From an uncultured Sutterella sp. (GTDB taxonomy: Bacteria; Pseudomonadota; Gammaproteobacteria; Burkholderiales; Burkholderiaceae_F), in NCBI GenBank assembly GCA_900553105.1, contig USCE01000067.1, positions 1 to 6,980 of the forward strand: a stretch of 6,980 nt of DNA, written 5' to 3'. The translations under genes were made by a program, and so were the position numbers. Every line of letters begins with the position of its first letter. The stretch's first letter is position 1. This document shows positions 1 to 5,797 of this stretch, piece after piece. The notes under the pieces were generated by a model. That model was not told the origin of the DNA. It ran no database searches and saw only the letters and a program-made list of their open reading frames with translations.

Positions 1-996
1 TTCTTGGACTCGCCAACTGATGTCGATCTTGCCGTCTTCGGGGGTGTAGCGCACGGCGTTGCTGACAAGATTCAAGCAAGCGCTTTTGATTTCATCAACA
101 AAGCCCATCACGGCTTTGTGTGTCGTGATGTCCGTGTTGATCGTGTGTTTGCCGTTTGACAGCATCACGGCATCCTCAGCCAACGCAGCGACAAGCTTAC
201 TCATGTTGACGACTTCAGGTAGATCGTTTTTTGTATCGTCTTTATTTTCGAGTCGAGACAAGGCCAGCAGGTCATTGACAAGGTTGTGCATTCGGGCCGC
301 TTCGGACTGCATGAGTTCAAGCTGTTCTCTCACAATCTTGGGATCGATTTTGTCATCGGCCAAAATCATATCCAAAAAACCTCGAATAACGGTCAGGGGA
401 GTGCGCAGTTCATGACTGACATTGGCCACGAAATCTTTGCGCATCCGCTCGATGCGTCGTTGTTCGGTCACGTCTATCGTCGTGACGATAAAGTGTGTTT
501 CATCGGCCACGACTGCCGAGAGTGACAAAATGCCACCCGTTAATTTTGAAGTGACTTCGATGGGCTTTTCGAAGTTGCCGGTCTCAAGATAGCTCACTAA
601 CGTTTGATCAGAAAAGACTTCACGAAGGCTTTTACCCAAGTGCTCCGTTAGTTTGATCCCGAGATGACGTTCGGCTGCGGGGTTACACCACTCCAGTGTG
701 TGACCTTGACGGAAGAGTACTACCCCTTCGGGAAGCGCAGAAAGCGACAAGCGATAACGGTCGATACGGGCGGTGTAACGGTTTTGTGTTTGGCGATAAT
801 CGATAGCTTCGGCCACGTCTACCCAGTGCACAGAAAGATTAAAAACGATGTAAAGAACCAAGAGGCCCAATGCGGCCAGGGTTACGCCCATGGCCACCAT
901 AAGAGGGCTTGTTAAAAACATCACGGTGGCAAGGATCGCAACAAGGATCAGACCTAATAAACAGCGCTGCTTGGCGGTCAAGTCTTTAGCCGGCAT
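1..996 (-). CDS. phoR: Phosphate regulon sensor histidine kinase PhoR (3' end cut off by window edge)
   Basis: Membrane sensor kinase that phosphorylates PhoB when phosphate is scarce and dephosphorylates it when phosphate is plentiful. The frame is open from ATG at 996 to base 1, giving 332 residues of a family usually about 430 long. Two hydrophobic segments (about 12-30 and 32-54) are joined by almost no periplasmic loop, as in other PhoR proteins, which sense through PstB/PhoU and not a periplasmic ligand domain. A PAS-like region follows (about 81-175), then the HisKA dimerisation domain with SHELRTP at 194-200 (phospho-acceptor His195). The ATPase domain begins and its N box is visible (N309 and N313 in LNLVSNAVRYTP); the G1, F and G2 boxes lie beyond the edge. 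A GGAG ribosome site sits 8 bases before the ATG, and the gene starts 24 bases after phoB, so the two are co-transcribed. Identification is firm from domain order plus the phoB neighbour. Confidence 0.95.
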   Translation of the reverse strand, partial: MPAKDLTAKQRCLLGLILVAILATVMFLTSPLMVAMGVTLAALGLLVLYIVFNLSVHWVDVAEAIDYRQTQNRYTARIDRYRLSLSALPEGVVLFRQGHTLEWCNPAAERHLGIKLTEHLGKSLREVFSDQTLVSYLETGNFEKPIEVTSKLTGGILSLSAVVADETHFIVTTIDVTEQRRIERMRKDFVANVSHELRTPLTVIRGFLDMILADDKIDPKIVREQLELMQSEAARMHNLVNDLLALSRLENKDDTKNDLPEVVNMSKLVAALAEDAVMLSNGKHTINTDITTHKAVMGFVDEIKSACLNLVSNAVRYTPEDGKIDISWRVQE

Positions 997-1020
997 GAGC
1001 TATTCTCCACGGCGCAAAGG

Positions 1021-1737
1021 TTACTCAACATGGGCTCGATAGCCCAAACCGCGGACGGTTTGCAGGAGGTTTTCAGCCTTAGTTCCTTGAAGTTGCTTAC
1101 GCAGACGAAGCATATGAACATCAACGGTTCGTTCATCCACATAGGCATTATCCCAAACGAGTTGCAATAGCATTTCGCGACTGTAGACGCGCTCCGGATT
1201 CTTAGCAAAAACTAAAAGCAATTTGAATTCCTTGGCCGACAGCGACAATGTGACATCATCGACTTTGGCTTCAAAACTCGATTCATTCATCGTTAAAGGT
1301 CCGCAAACGATCAAGTTATCAGCATCGCCTTTGTTTTGACTTTGGAAGCGATAGCGGCGTAGCACGGCTTGAATGCGGGCAATTAACTCACGCGGCATGA
1401 ACGGTTTGACAACGTAATCATCGGCACCGGCATTGAGTCCTTTGACACGGTCCGATTCGCTACCGCGAGCGGTGAGCATGATCACGGGAAGATCTTTTGT
1501 TTTGGGATCAGCATGCAATTTTTCAAGCCATTCAACACCAGACAGTTCCGGAAGCATGTAATCGAGCAAAACCAAGTCAGGGCGGTTTTCTTCGACAATT
1601 CTTTGAGCCGTAACGGCGCTGTCGGTGCATTCGACTTCAAAGCCAGCGCCCGCACAGGCAAAAGAAATTAAAGTGCGAATCGGCGCTTCGTCTTCAACAA
1701 TTAGGATGCGTGCAGATTGAATTTCGTTGTCGCTCAT
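1021..1737 (-). CDS. phoB: Phosphate regulon response regulator PhoB
   Basis: OmpR/PhoB-type transcription factor, 238 residues, the usual length. The receiver domain (about 9-125) has the acidic pocket E15/D16, phospho-acceptor Asp59 (LVLLDYMLP), Thr89 and Lys111 (VVKPF). The winged-helix DNA-binding domain (about 140-236) carries the recognition helix RTVDVHMLRLRKQL at 203-216, very close to E. coli PhoB but with Met-Leu where E. coli has Ile-Arg (recalled, not aligned). Phosphorylated by PhoR, it binds Pho boxes such as the one before pstB. The gene lies between phoU (88 bases upstream) and phoR (24 bases downstream). The start has a near-perfect AGGAGGT ribosome site, though unusually close. 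A hairpin just after phoU may lower read-through into phoBR. Confidence 0.97.
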   Translation of the reverse strand: MSDNEIQSARILIVEDEAPIRTLISFACAGAGFEVECTDSAVTAQRIVEENRPDLVLLDYMLPELSGVEWLEKLHADPKTKDLPVIMLTARGSESDRVKGLNAGADDYVVKPFMPRELIARIQAVLRRYRFQSQNKGDADNLIVCGPLTMNESSFEAKVDDVTLSLSAKEFKLLLVFAKNPERVYSREMLLQLVWDNAYVDERTVDVHMLRLRKQLQGTKAENLLQTVRGLGYRAHVE

Positions 1738-1740
1738 GCG

Positions 1741-1747
1741 ACCTCCT
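1741..1747 (-). promoter_or_regulatory. Strong, closely spaced ribosome binding site of phoB
   Basis: On the minus strand this reads AGGAGGT, almost the full anti-Shine-Dalgarno complement, with only CGC between it and the phoB ATG. The match is the best of any gene here but the spacing is shorter than usual. No other start nearby fits the PhoB N-terminus better, so the ATG at 1737 is kept. Confidence 0.75.
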
Positions 1748-1795
1748 GATAAGTCCTGCCTTTATGATAAGCGAAATTGTGCGCACCAAAAGATA

Positions 1796-1820
1796 AACCT
1801 TCGTCTATTTGACGAAGGTT
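1796..1820 (-). terminator. Hairpin between phoU and phoB, possible terminator or attenuator
   Basis: AACCTTCGTC (1796-1805) and GACGAAGGTT (1811-1820) are perfect reverse complements, giving a 10-bp stem with a 5-base loop that begins 5 bases after the phoU stop codon. On the transcribed strand it is followed by TTATCTTTTGG, a broken U-rich tract. This looks like a moderate intrinsic terminator or an mRNA-processing stem. Since phoB and phoR follow in the same direction, partial read-through is the simplest reading. The stem is seen directly; its function is inferred. Confidence 0.6.
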
Positions 1821-1825
1821 AAGGC

Positions 1826-2536
1826 TTAAGGCAATTTGGCCAAGTTCTCGGGTAACGCATCAAGTCGCAGGTGACGGATATCTTCACCATCGAGCACGAA
1901 AATGACATGTTCGGCGATGTTGGTCGCATGGTCACCTAGACGTTCGTAGGATTTCAGAATATTCAAGCACGAAAGAGCCACATCGGTTTTTTCCGGATGC
2001 TCCTGTAAAAAGGTGGAGATCTCTTTAATCCCGTTGTGGAAACATTGATCGACTTCTTTATCGGCACGAAGGGTATTGACAGCGGCTGTTTCGCTCATAT
2101 TTTTGAGTGCTAACATTGCCATGTTGACCACTTTAGTGCTGGACTCTACGATACCGGAGTCGGCAACAATTTTCAGTAATTCATCCGGAACCTGAGCCTT
2201 GCACTCGCGAGCGATATTGCGAGCTTGGTCGCCCATGCGTTCGAAGTCCGTAGACATTTTAGCCATCCCGAATACCAAACGAAGATCGTTGGCTGCGGGT
2301 TGATGCTTGGCGATTAAAAGCGTGATCGCGCGGTCGGTGGAGACTTCCAAGGCATTAATAGCGGAGTCGCGATCGCGAACGTTTTGCGCCAAGTCAATGT
2401 CACCCGTGCGAAACGCTTTGCCGGCGTTGGCGATTTGCTCGAGCACAAGATCACCCATGCCGTAGAGCAAGTGTCGTAATTCGTCCAAATCCTCGTCAAA
2501 CAGGTGTACCAAATGCGATTGTGCAGACATAATCAT
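1826..2536 (-). CDS. phoU: Phosphate signalling protein PhoU
   Basis: Cytoplasmic negative regulator of the Pho response. PhoU couples the state of the Pst transporter to PhoR and restrains phosphate uptake. It has 236 residues, the family's usual length, and the expected two tandem three-helix PhoU repeats, each ending in the metal-binding signature: FERMGDQARNIA (98-109) and YERLGDHATNIAEH (197-210), with E99/D103 and E198/D202. The start at 2536 is preferred over the ATG two codons downstream because AGGAGA lies about 7 bases before it and would be 13 from the second. It begins 16 bases after the pstB stop, so the two genes are translated from one message. Confidence 0.96.
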   Translation of the reverse strand: MIMSAQSHLVHLFDEDLDELRHLLYGMGDLVLEQIANAGKAFRTGDIDLAQNVRDRDSAINALEVSTDRAITLLIAKHQPAANDLRLVFGMAKMSTDFERMGDQARNIARECKAQVPDELLKIVADSGIVESSTKVVNMAMLALKNMSETAAVNTLRADKEVDQCFHNGIKEISTFLQEHPEKTDVALSCLNILKSYERLGDHATNIAEHVIFVLDGEDIRHLRLDALPENLAKLP

Positions 2537-2552
2537 TTTTTATCTCCTACGA

Positions 2553-3323
2553 TTAACCGAAGCGACCCGTGATGTAGTCTTCCGTTTCTTTGCGCGTGGG
2601 CTTGGTAAACATCAATTCCGTGGTGCCGAATTCGATGAGTTCGCCCAAGTACATGTAGGCGGTAAAGTCAGAGATACGAGCGGCTTGTTGCATGCTGTGG
2701 GTTACGATGACAACCGTGTAATCTTTTTTGAGTTCATCGATCAGGTTTTCAATCTTGGCGGTTGAAATCGGATCGAGTGCCGAGCAAGGTTCATCAAGTA
2801 AGAGTACCTCAGGCTTAACAGCGATAGCACGGGCGATACACAAACGTTGTTGTTGGCCACCCGACAATGCAAAGCCGGACTCTTGTAACTTGTCTTTCAC
2901 ATCACTCCAAAGAGCCGCTTGGCGAAGAGCCCATTCAACGCGATCGTCTAATTCAGATTTCGGCAACTTTTCAAACAGACGTACGCCGTAGGCAATGTTG
3001 TCATAAATGGACATCGGGAACGGGGTCGGTCGTTGAAACACCATTCCGACTTTAGAGCGCAAGCGGTCGACACCTTCGGTCTTTGTCACAATATTTTCGC
3101 CGTCGAGCCAAATTTCCCCCTCGGCGCGTTGCTCTGGATAGAGCTCATACATGCGGTTAAAGGTTCGTAAAAGGGTGGACTTGCCGCAGCCAGACGGGCC
3201 GATGAAGGCCGTTACTTTGTTTTGGGCAATCGACAAGTTAATGTTTTTAAGGGCGTGGAAAGCGCCGTAGTAGAAGTTGAAGTTCTTTACTTCAAGCTTG
3301 GTCGGTGCAGTCAATTCAGACAT
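2553..3323 (-). CDS. pstB: Phosphate import ABC transporter ATP-binding protein PstB
   Basis: ATPase subunit that powers the high-affinity PstSCAB phosphate importer from the cytoplasmic face of the inner membrane. It is complete at 256 residues. Visible motifs are Walker A GPSGCGKST (42-50), Q-loop Gln97 in VFQRPTPFP, signature LSGGQQQR (153-160), Walker B VLLLDEP (173-179), D-loop SALDP (181-185) and switch His209. The FQRPTPFPMSIYDN stretch and the C-terminal TRKETEDYITGRFG are typical of PstB and separate it from other importer ATPases. AGGAGT lies 7 bases before the ATG. It is the first gene of the minus-strand unit: pstS, pstC and pstA, normally just upstream, are replaced by a divergent threonine aldolase gene. 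A Pho box lies 71-99 bases before the start, so phosphate-starvation control is likely. Confidence 0.97.
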   Translation of the reverse strand: MSELTAPTKLEVKNFNFYYGAFHALKNINLSIAQNKVTAFIGPSGCGKSTLLRTFNRMYELYPEQRAEGEIWLDGENIVTKTEGVDRLRSKVGMVFQRPTPFPMSIYDNIAYGVRLFEKLPKSELDDRVEWALRQAALWSDVKDKLQESGFALSGGQQQRLCIARAIAVKPEVLLLDEPCSALDPISTAKIENLIDELKKDYTVVIVTHSMQQAARISDFTAYMYLGELIEFGTTELMFTKPTRKETEDYITGRFG

Positions 3324-3377
3324 CCCGAAAACTCCTCAAGAGTGATAATAATGAGCTATTACAAACAGTTTGGGCGA

Positions 3378-3383
3378 AGTCTA
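3378..3383 (-). promoter_or_regulatory. Candidate -10 element of the pstB promoter
   Basis: The minus strand reads TAGACT (4 of 6 matches to TATAAT), starting 10 bases after the last Pho half-site. That is the spacing expected for PhoB-activated promoters, where the Pho box stands in for the -35 element. The match is modest and rests mainly on spacing. A TATTAT (3345-3350) nearer the gene is an alternative but lacks a -35 partner. Confidence 0.45.
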
Positions 3384-3393
3384 CGAGCAGGGC

Positions 3394-3422
3394 ATGACTG
3401 AAAAGTGACAAAAGTATGACAA
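3394..3422 (-). promoter_or_regulatory. Pho box: three tandem PhoB half-sites upstream of pstB
   Basis: Read toward pstB, the half-sites are TTGTCAT (3422-3416), TTGTCAC (3411-3405) and CAGTCAT (3400-3394). Each matches the PhoB half-site CTGTCAT/C at 6 of 7 positions, and they are separated by 4-base spacers (ACTT, TTTT), giving an exact 11-bp period. Repeat unit, spacing and orientation all fit the established Pho box. With pstB, phoU, phoB and phoR downstream, this predicts positive autoregulation by PhoB under phosphate limitation. The array also lies about 100 bases before the divergent ltaE start. Confidence 0.85.
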
Positions 3423-3523
3423 ATTGATTAAACGCGAAATTTTTCTCGGCGCTACAATTTTTGCTTTCGGCGTCCATTGCTTAAGGTTGCCGTCGCGTCT
3501 GTATCTCTAAAGGAGTCTTTGTC

Positions 3524-4549
3524 ATGATTCGTTTGGCCTGCGATTATCAGGAAGGTTGTCATCCCAAGATTTTGGAAAAACTCATTCAAACCAATATGGA
3601 AAGCACGGTCGGCTATGGTTTCGACCCTTATTGCGAAAGTGCCAAGGCAAAGATTCGCCAAGCGTGTCAAGCCCCCGAGGCTGATGTCTTTTTATTAGTC
3701 GGCGGCACGCAAACTAATGCCACGGTGATTCGCTCCATTCTTCGTCCTTGTGAAGGGGTGATTGCCGTCAAGAGCGGGCACATCAACGGTCACGAAGGCG
3801 GCGCCATTGAAGCCGGCGGTCACAAAGTGCTCACAATCGAAGCCCACGACGGCAAGATGGATGCTCAAGAACTCGATCAATACATCAAAGACACCTTTGC
3901 CGAGGACGCTTGGGAGCATGCAGTTATTCCGGCCATGGTTTATATCTCTCAGGCCACTGAAACGGGTTCCGTTTACACGTTAGCCGAAATGACCGCCATT
4001 TCTGAAGTCTGTCGCAAACACAACATGGTTTTGTTTGTTGACGGCGCTCGTTTGGGGTACGCGTTGGCAAGCGAAGGCTGTGACATGACATTGGCCGATT
4101 TGGCACGCCTGACCGATGTTTTCTATATCGGCGGCACGAAGGTGGGAGCCATGTTCGGCGAAGCTGTGGTCTTTACCAACAAGTCACTCACACGTAACTT
4201 CTTTACGATTCAAAAGCAAAGCGGTGCGGTGCTTGCCAAGGGCCGCATGTTAGGCATTCAATTTGACGTGCTCTTCACCGATAATCTCTACTTTGATATT
4301 AGCCGGCATGCCGTTGCCATGGCTATGAAATTAAAAGACGCTCTCAAAGCCAAAGGCTATCGTTTCTTTGCCGAGAGTCCCTCGAACCAACAATTTGTTA
4401 TTTTGGATAATACTCAATTAGCCATGCTCGAAGAAAAAGTTGCAGTAAGCCGCTGGGCTAAAGTTGACGATAATCACACGGCCGTGCGTTTCTGTACAAG
4501 TTGGGCCACAAGCGAAGCGACCATTGAAAAAGTTATTGAGTTGCTTTAA
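3524..4549 (+). CDS. ltaE: PLP-dependent threonine aldolase family protein
   Basis: Probable low-specificity L-threonine aldolase, a cytoplasmic fold-type I PLP enzyme cleaving threonine or allo-threonine to glycine and acetaldehyde. It is complete at 341 residues, close to the roughly 330-345 usual. Visible landmarks are the phosphate-cup motif GGTQTN (60-65), a histidine in SGHINGHEGG (His86) that probably stacks on the cofactor, FVDGARLGYAL (171-181) with Asp173 and Arg175 contacting PLP, and FYIGGTKVG (200-208) with Schiff-base Lys206. AAAGGAG ends 8 bases before the ATG, fixing the start. The gene is divergent from pstB and alone on its strand. The family (beta-eliminating lyase/threonine aldolase fold) is certain; the exact substrate is not, since related lyases share these motifs. 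Confidence 0.88.
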   Translation: MIRLACDYQEGCHPKILEKLIQTNMESTVGYGFDPYCESAKAKIRQACQAPEADVFLLVGGTQTNATVIRSILRPCEGVIAVKSGHINGHEGGAIEAGGHKVLTIEAHDGKMDAQELDQYIKDTFAEDAWEHAVIPAMVYISQATETGSVYTLAEMTAISEVCRKHNMVLFVDGARLGYALASEGCDMTLADLARLTDVFYIGGTKVGAMFGEAVVFTNKSLTRNFFTIQKQSGAVLAKGRMLGIQFDVLFTDNLYFDISRHAVAMAMKLKDALKAKGYRFFAESPSNQQFVILDNTQLAMLEEKVAVSRWAKVDDNHTAVRFCTSWATSEATIEKVIELL

Positions 4550-4561
4550 CTCACAGAGAGA

Positions 4562-4607
4562 AAGCGTGGTGAGGCTTAATAGCATGAGTTACAGGCCTCA
4601 TCCGCTT
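4562..4607. terminator. Imperfect hairpin between convergent ltaE and DUF1643-like gene
   Basis: AAGCG (4562-4566) pairs with CGCTT (4603-4607) and TGAGGC (4570-4575) with GCCTCA (4595-4600), with a small internal bulge and a 19-base loop. It lies in the 67-base space between two converging genes, where a bidirectional terminator is expected. Neither side has a clean run of T, so the call is weak. Confidence 0.3.
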
Positions 4608-4616
4608 GATAGAACT

Positions 4617-5207
4617 TTACTCAGTAGGAAAACGATCAAGCATTTGGCTGATCATGTTGACACGAGGTGTTTTTTGGGAAAAAAGAGGGTGTCGAACAAC
4701 GCTCTTGTCAGTTGGTTTCTCAAAAAACACGTTTTGTTTTTCATCCATCCAACAACAGGGCTCTTCTCTAATTAAAAAACGCGCATAGTCTTCAGGTTTG
4801 GCAGCTTTACCCCAAGCAAACCAAAGAAACGGAAACCGCGATTGTTCTTCGGGATCAATGACACCGATTGATTTTTCAACTCTAATTTGTAGTGCAAGAT
4901 TGGAATCGTGTTCTTTTAAGTAAAAAGTGTTGAGCATTTGTACGTAACAATTATCAGGAATCGTTCGGTTCAGATTCTTAAAAGCTTCTCTAAACGACGC
5001 TAATATAAAGTTCATTGTCGAGTCGGTTTGTCCAAATTGTCCGGCGTAAGGACTGGCCGAACCTGGATTAAGCCCTATAACAGCACCAAGGCAGTGAGTT
5101 TTTTGGCTAAGATTGGGTTTTGTTAGCCACAGGCGGGTGTTGAGTCGAAGATAGTGAGGACTTCTATTGAGAACAATAGGGTGAAACGTGGCTGTGAAAA
5201 TACCCAT
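4617..5207 (-). CDS. DUF1643-like protein, function unknown
   Basis: A 196-residue soluble protein without signal peptide or membrane segment. Its landmarks run in the order I recall for the DUF1643 family: a hydrophobic strand ending in VIGLNPGSAS (43-52, family form LNPSTA), TDSTMNFI (61-68, compare DPTI), a strand with MLNTFYL (91-97, compare VNLF), WFAWGKA (129-135) and a late RHPLF (172-176). No biochemical role is assigned here. The GLNPG and late His-Pro pair also recall the uracil-DNA glycosylase superfamily, but that is only a resemblance. AGAGG lies 6 bases before the ATG, and the gene begins 25 bases after the RidA-family stop, so the two probably share a message. It is visibly AT-richer than its neighbours (hand counts of 33-42% GC in four 60-base lines against 53% in a phoB line), which suggests recent acquisition. 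Confidence 0.7.
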   Translation of the reverse strand: MGIFTATFHPIVLNRSPHYLRLNTRLWLTKPNLSQKTHCLGAVIGLNPGSASPYAGQFGQTDSTMNFILASFREAFKNLNRTIPDNCYVQMLNTFYLKEHDSNLALQIRVEKSIGVIDPEEQSRFPFLWFAWGKAAKPEDYARFLIREEPCCWMDEKQNVFFEKPTDKSVVRHPLFSQKTPRVNMISQMLDRFPTE

Positions 5208-5232
5208 ACTGAGCCTCTGTGCTTTGATTAAA

Positions 5233-5694
5233 TTAGTCCTTGATTTCTACCACACAAGTAATTTCGGTTGCAGCGCCTTCGGGCAAGTCATAAGCGCCTA
5301 ACGCAATACGGGTACCGACACCAGCTTCACCATAAAGCGCCTTAAATAAACCACTCGCACCGTTAATGACTTGAGGATGCATGCCAAAGTTTTGCGTGCA
5401 GCGTACAAAACCTGTCAAATGAACAAATTGTTTGACGCGATCCAGGTCACCCAATTCACGCTTTAAAACAGCCAGTATGTTCAATGCACTCAATTGTGCG
5501 GCTTGTTGTCCTTGTTCTAACGTCAACGTATCGCCGACGATCCCGGCAATTTGCAATTCGCTGTTGATATCCGGCGTTTGGCCTGATACCCAAATGAGAT
5601 TGCCGACGCGACGGCAAAAGGTATAAAGACCGGCGGGTTCTGCCACAGCGGGCAGTTCTAGGCCCATTTCTGCAAGTTTTTGTTCAACGATCAT
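5233..5694 (-). CDS. RidA family protein (YjgF/YER057c/UK114)
   Basis: Small cytoplasmic protein of 153 residues in the RidA superfamily. Founding members hydrolyse reactive enamine/imine intermediates released by PLP enzymes. The sequence resembles the longer, roughly 150-residue subgroup more than the 128-residue RidA itself. Visible features are LIWVSGQTP (33-41), the central helix QAAQLSALNILAVLKRELGDLDRV (64-87) and the C-terminal GTRIALGAYDLPEGAATEITCVVEI, which keeps the key arginine (Arg129, equivalent to RidA Arg105) and a glutamate (Glu144). Deaminase chemistry is therefore possible, though many subgroup members are uncharacterised. The gene is followed after 25 bases by the DUF1643-like gene and separated from the upstream SulP gene by a strong terminator, so it likely has its own promoter. 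A CATAAT at 5726-5731 could be a -10, without a convincing -35. Confidence 0.88.
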   Translation of the reverse strand: MIVEQKLAEMGLELPAVAEPAGLYTFCRRVGNLIWVSGQTPDINSELQIAGIVGDTLTLEQGQQAAQLSALNILAVLKRELGDLDRVKQFVHLTGFVRCTQNFGMHPQVINGASGLFKALYGEAGVGTRIALGAYDLPEGAATEITCVVEIKD

Positions 5695-5701
5695 ACGAAA
5701 A

Positions 5702-5707
5702 TCTCCC
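5702..5707 (-). promoter_or_regulatory. Ribosome binding site that fixes the RidA-family start
   Basis: The minus strand reads GGGAGA, 7 bases before the ATG at 5694. An in-frame TTG at 5709 would add five residues (through MGDFR) but overlaps this site and has no good site of its own, so the shorter 153-residue form is chosen. Confidence 0.7.
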
Positions 5708-5739
5708 AACGAAAAAGTTTCAAAGATTATGGCATAAGA

Positions 5740-5770
5740 AAACGCTCGAAGTTAGAGGCTTCGAGCGTTT
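5740..5770 (-). terminator. Intrinsic terminator of the SulP gene
   Basis: AAACGCTCGAAG (5740-5751) and CTTCGAGCGTTT (5759-5770) form a perfect 12-bp stem with a 7-base loop, starting 27 bases after the SulP stop. On the transcribed strand it runs into TTTTCTTATG, giving the U-rich tail of a Rho-independent terminator. It separates SulP transcription from the RidA-family gene. Confidence 0.85.
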
Positions 5771-5797
5771 GGGTAAACAAAATTGAATCAACCGAGA

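Noticed and set aside
59..915. Plus-strand open frames across the left end
   Set aside because: They lie antisense to the continuous phoR frame, whose histidine kinase motifs are unmistakable; the plus-strand translations show no domain.
1764..1769. Separate phoB promoter with -10 TATCAT on the minus strand
   Set aside because: One mismatch to TATAAT, but no credible -35 or Pho half-site in the 88-base gap.
3424..3458. Sigma-70 promoter for ltaE: TTGATT (3424-3429) with TACAAT (3453-3458)
   Set aside because: The spacer is 23 bases, well outside the 16-18 range, so only the -10 is plausible.
5695..5709. Upstream TTG start for the RidA-family protein
   Set aside because: It overlaps the GGGAGA ribosome site that is well placed for the ATG at 5694.
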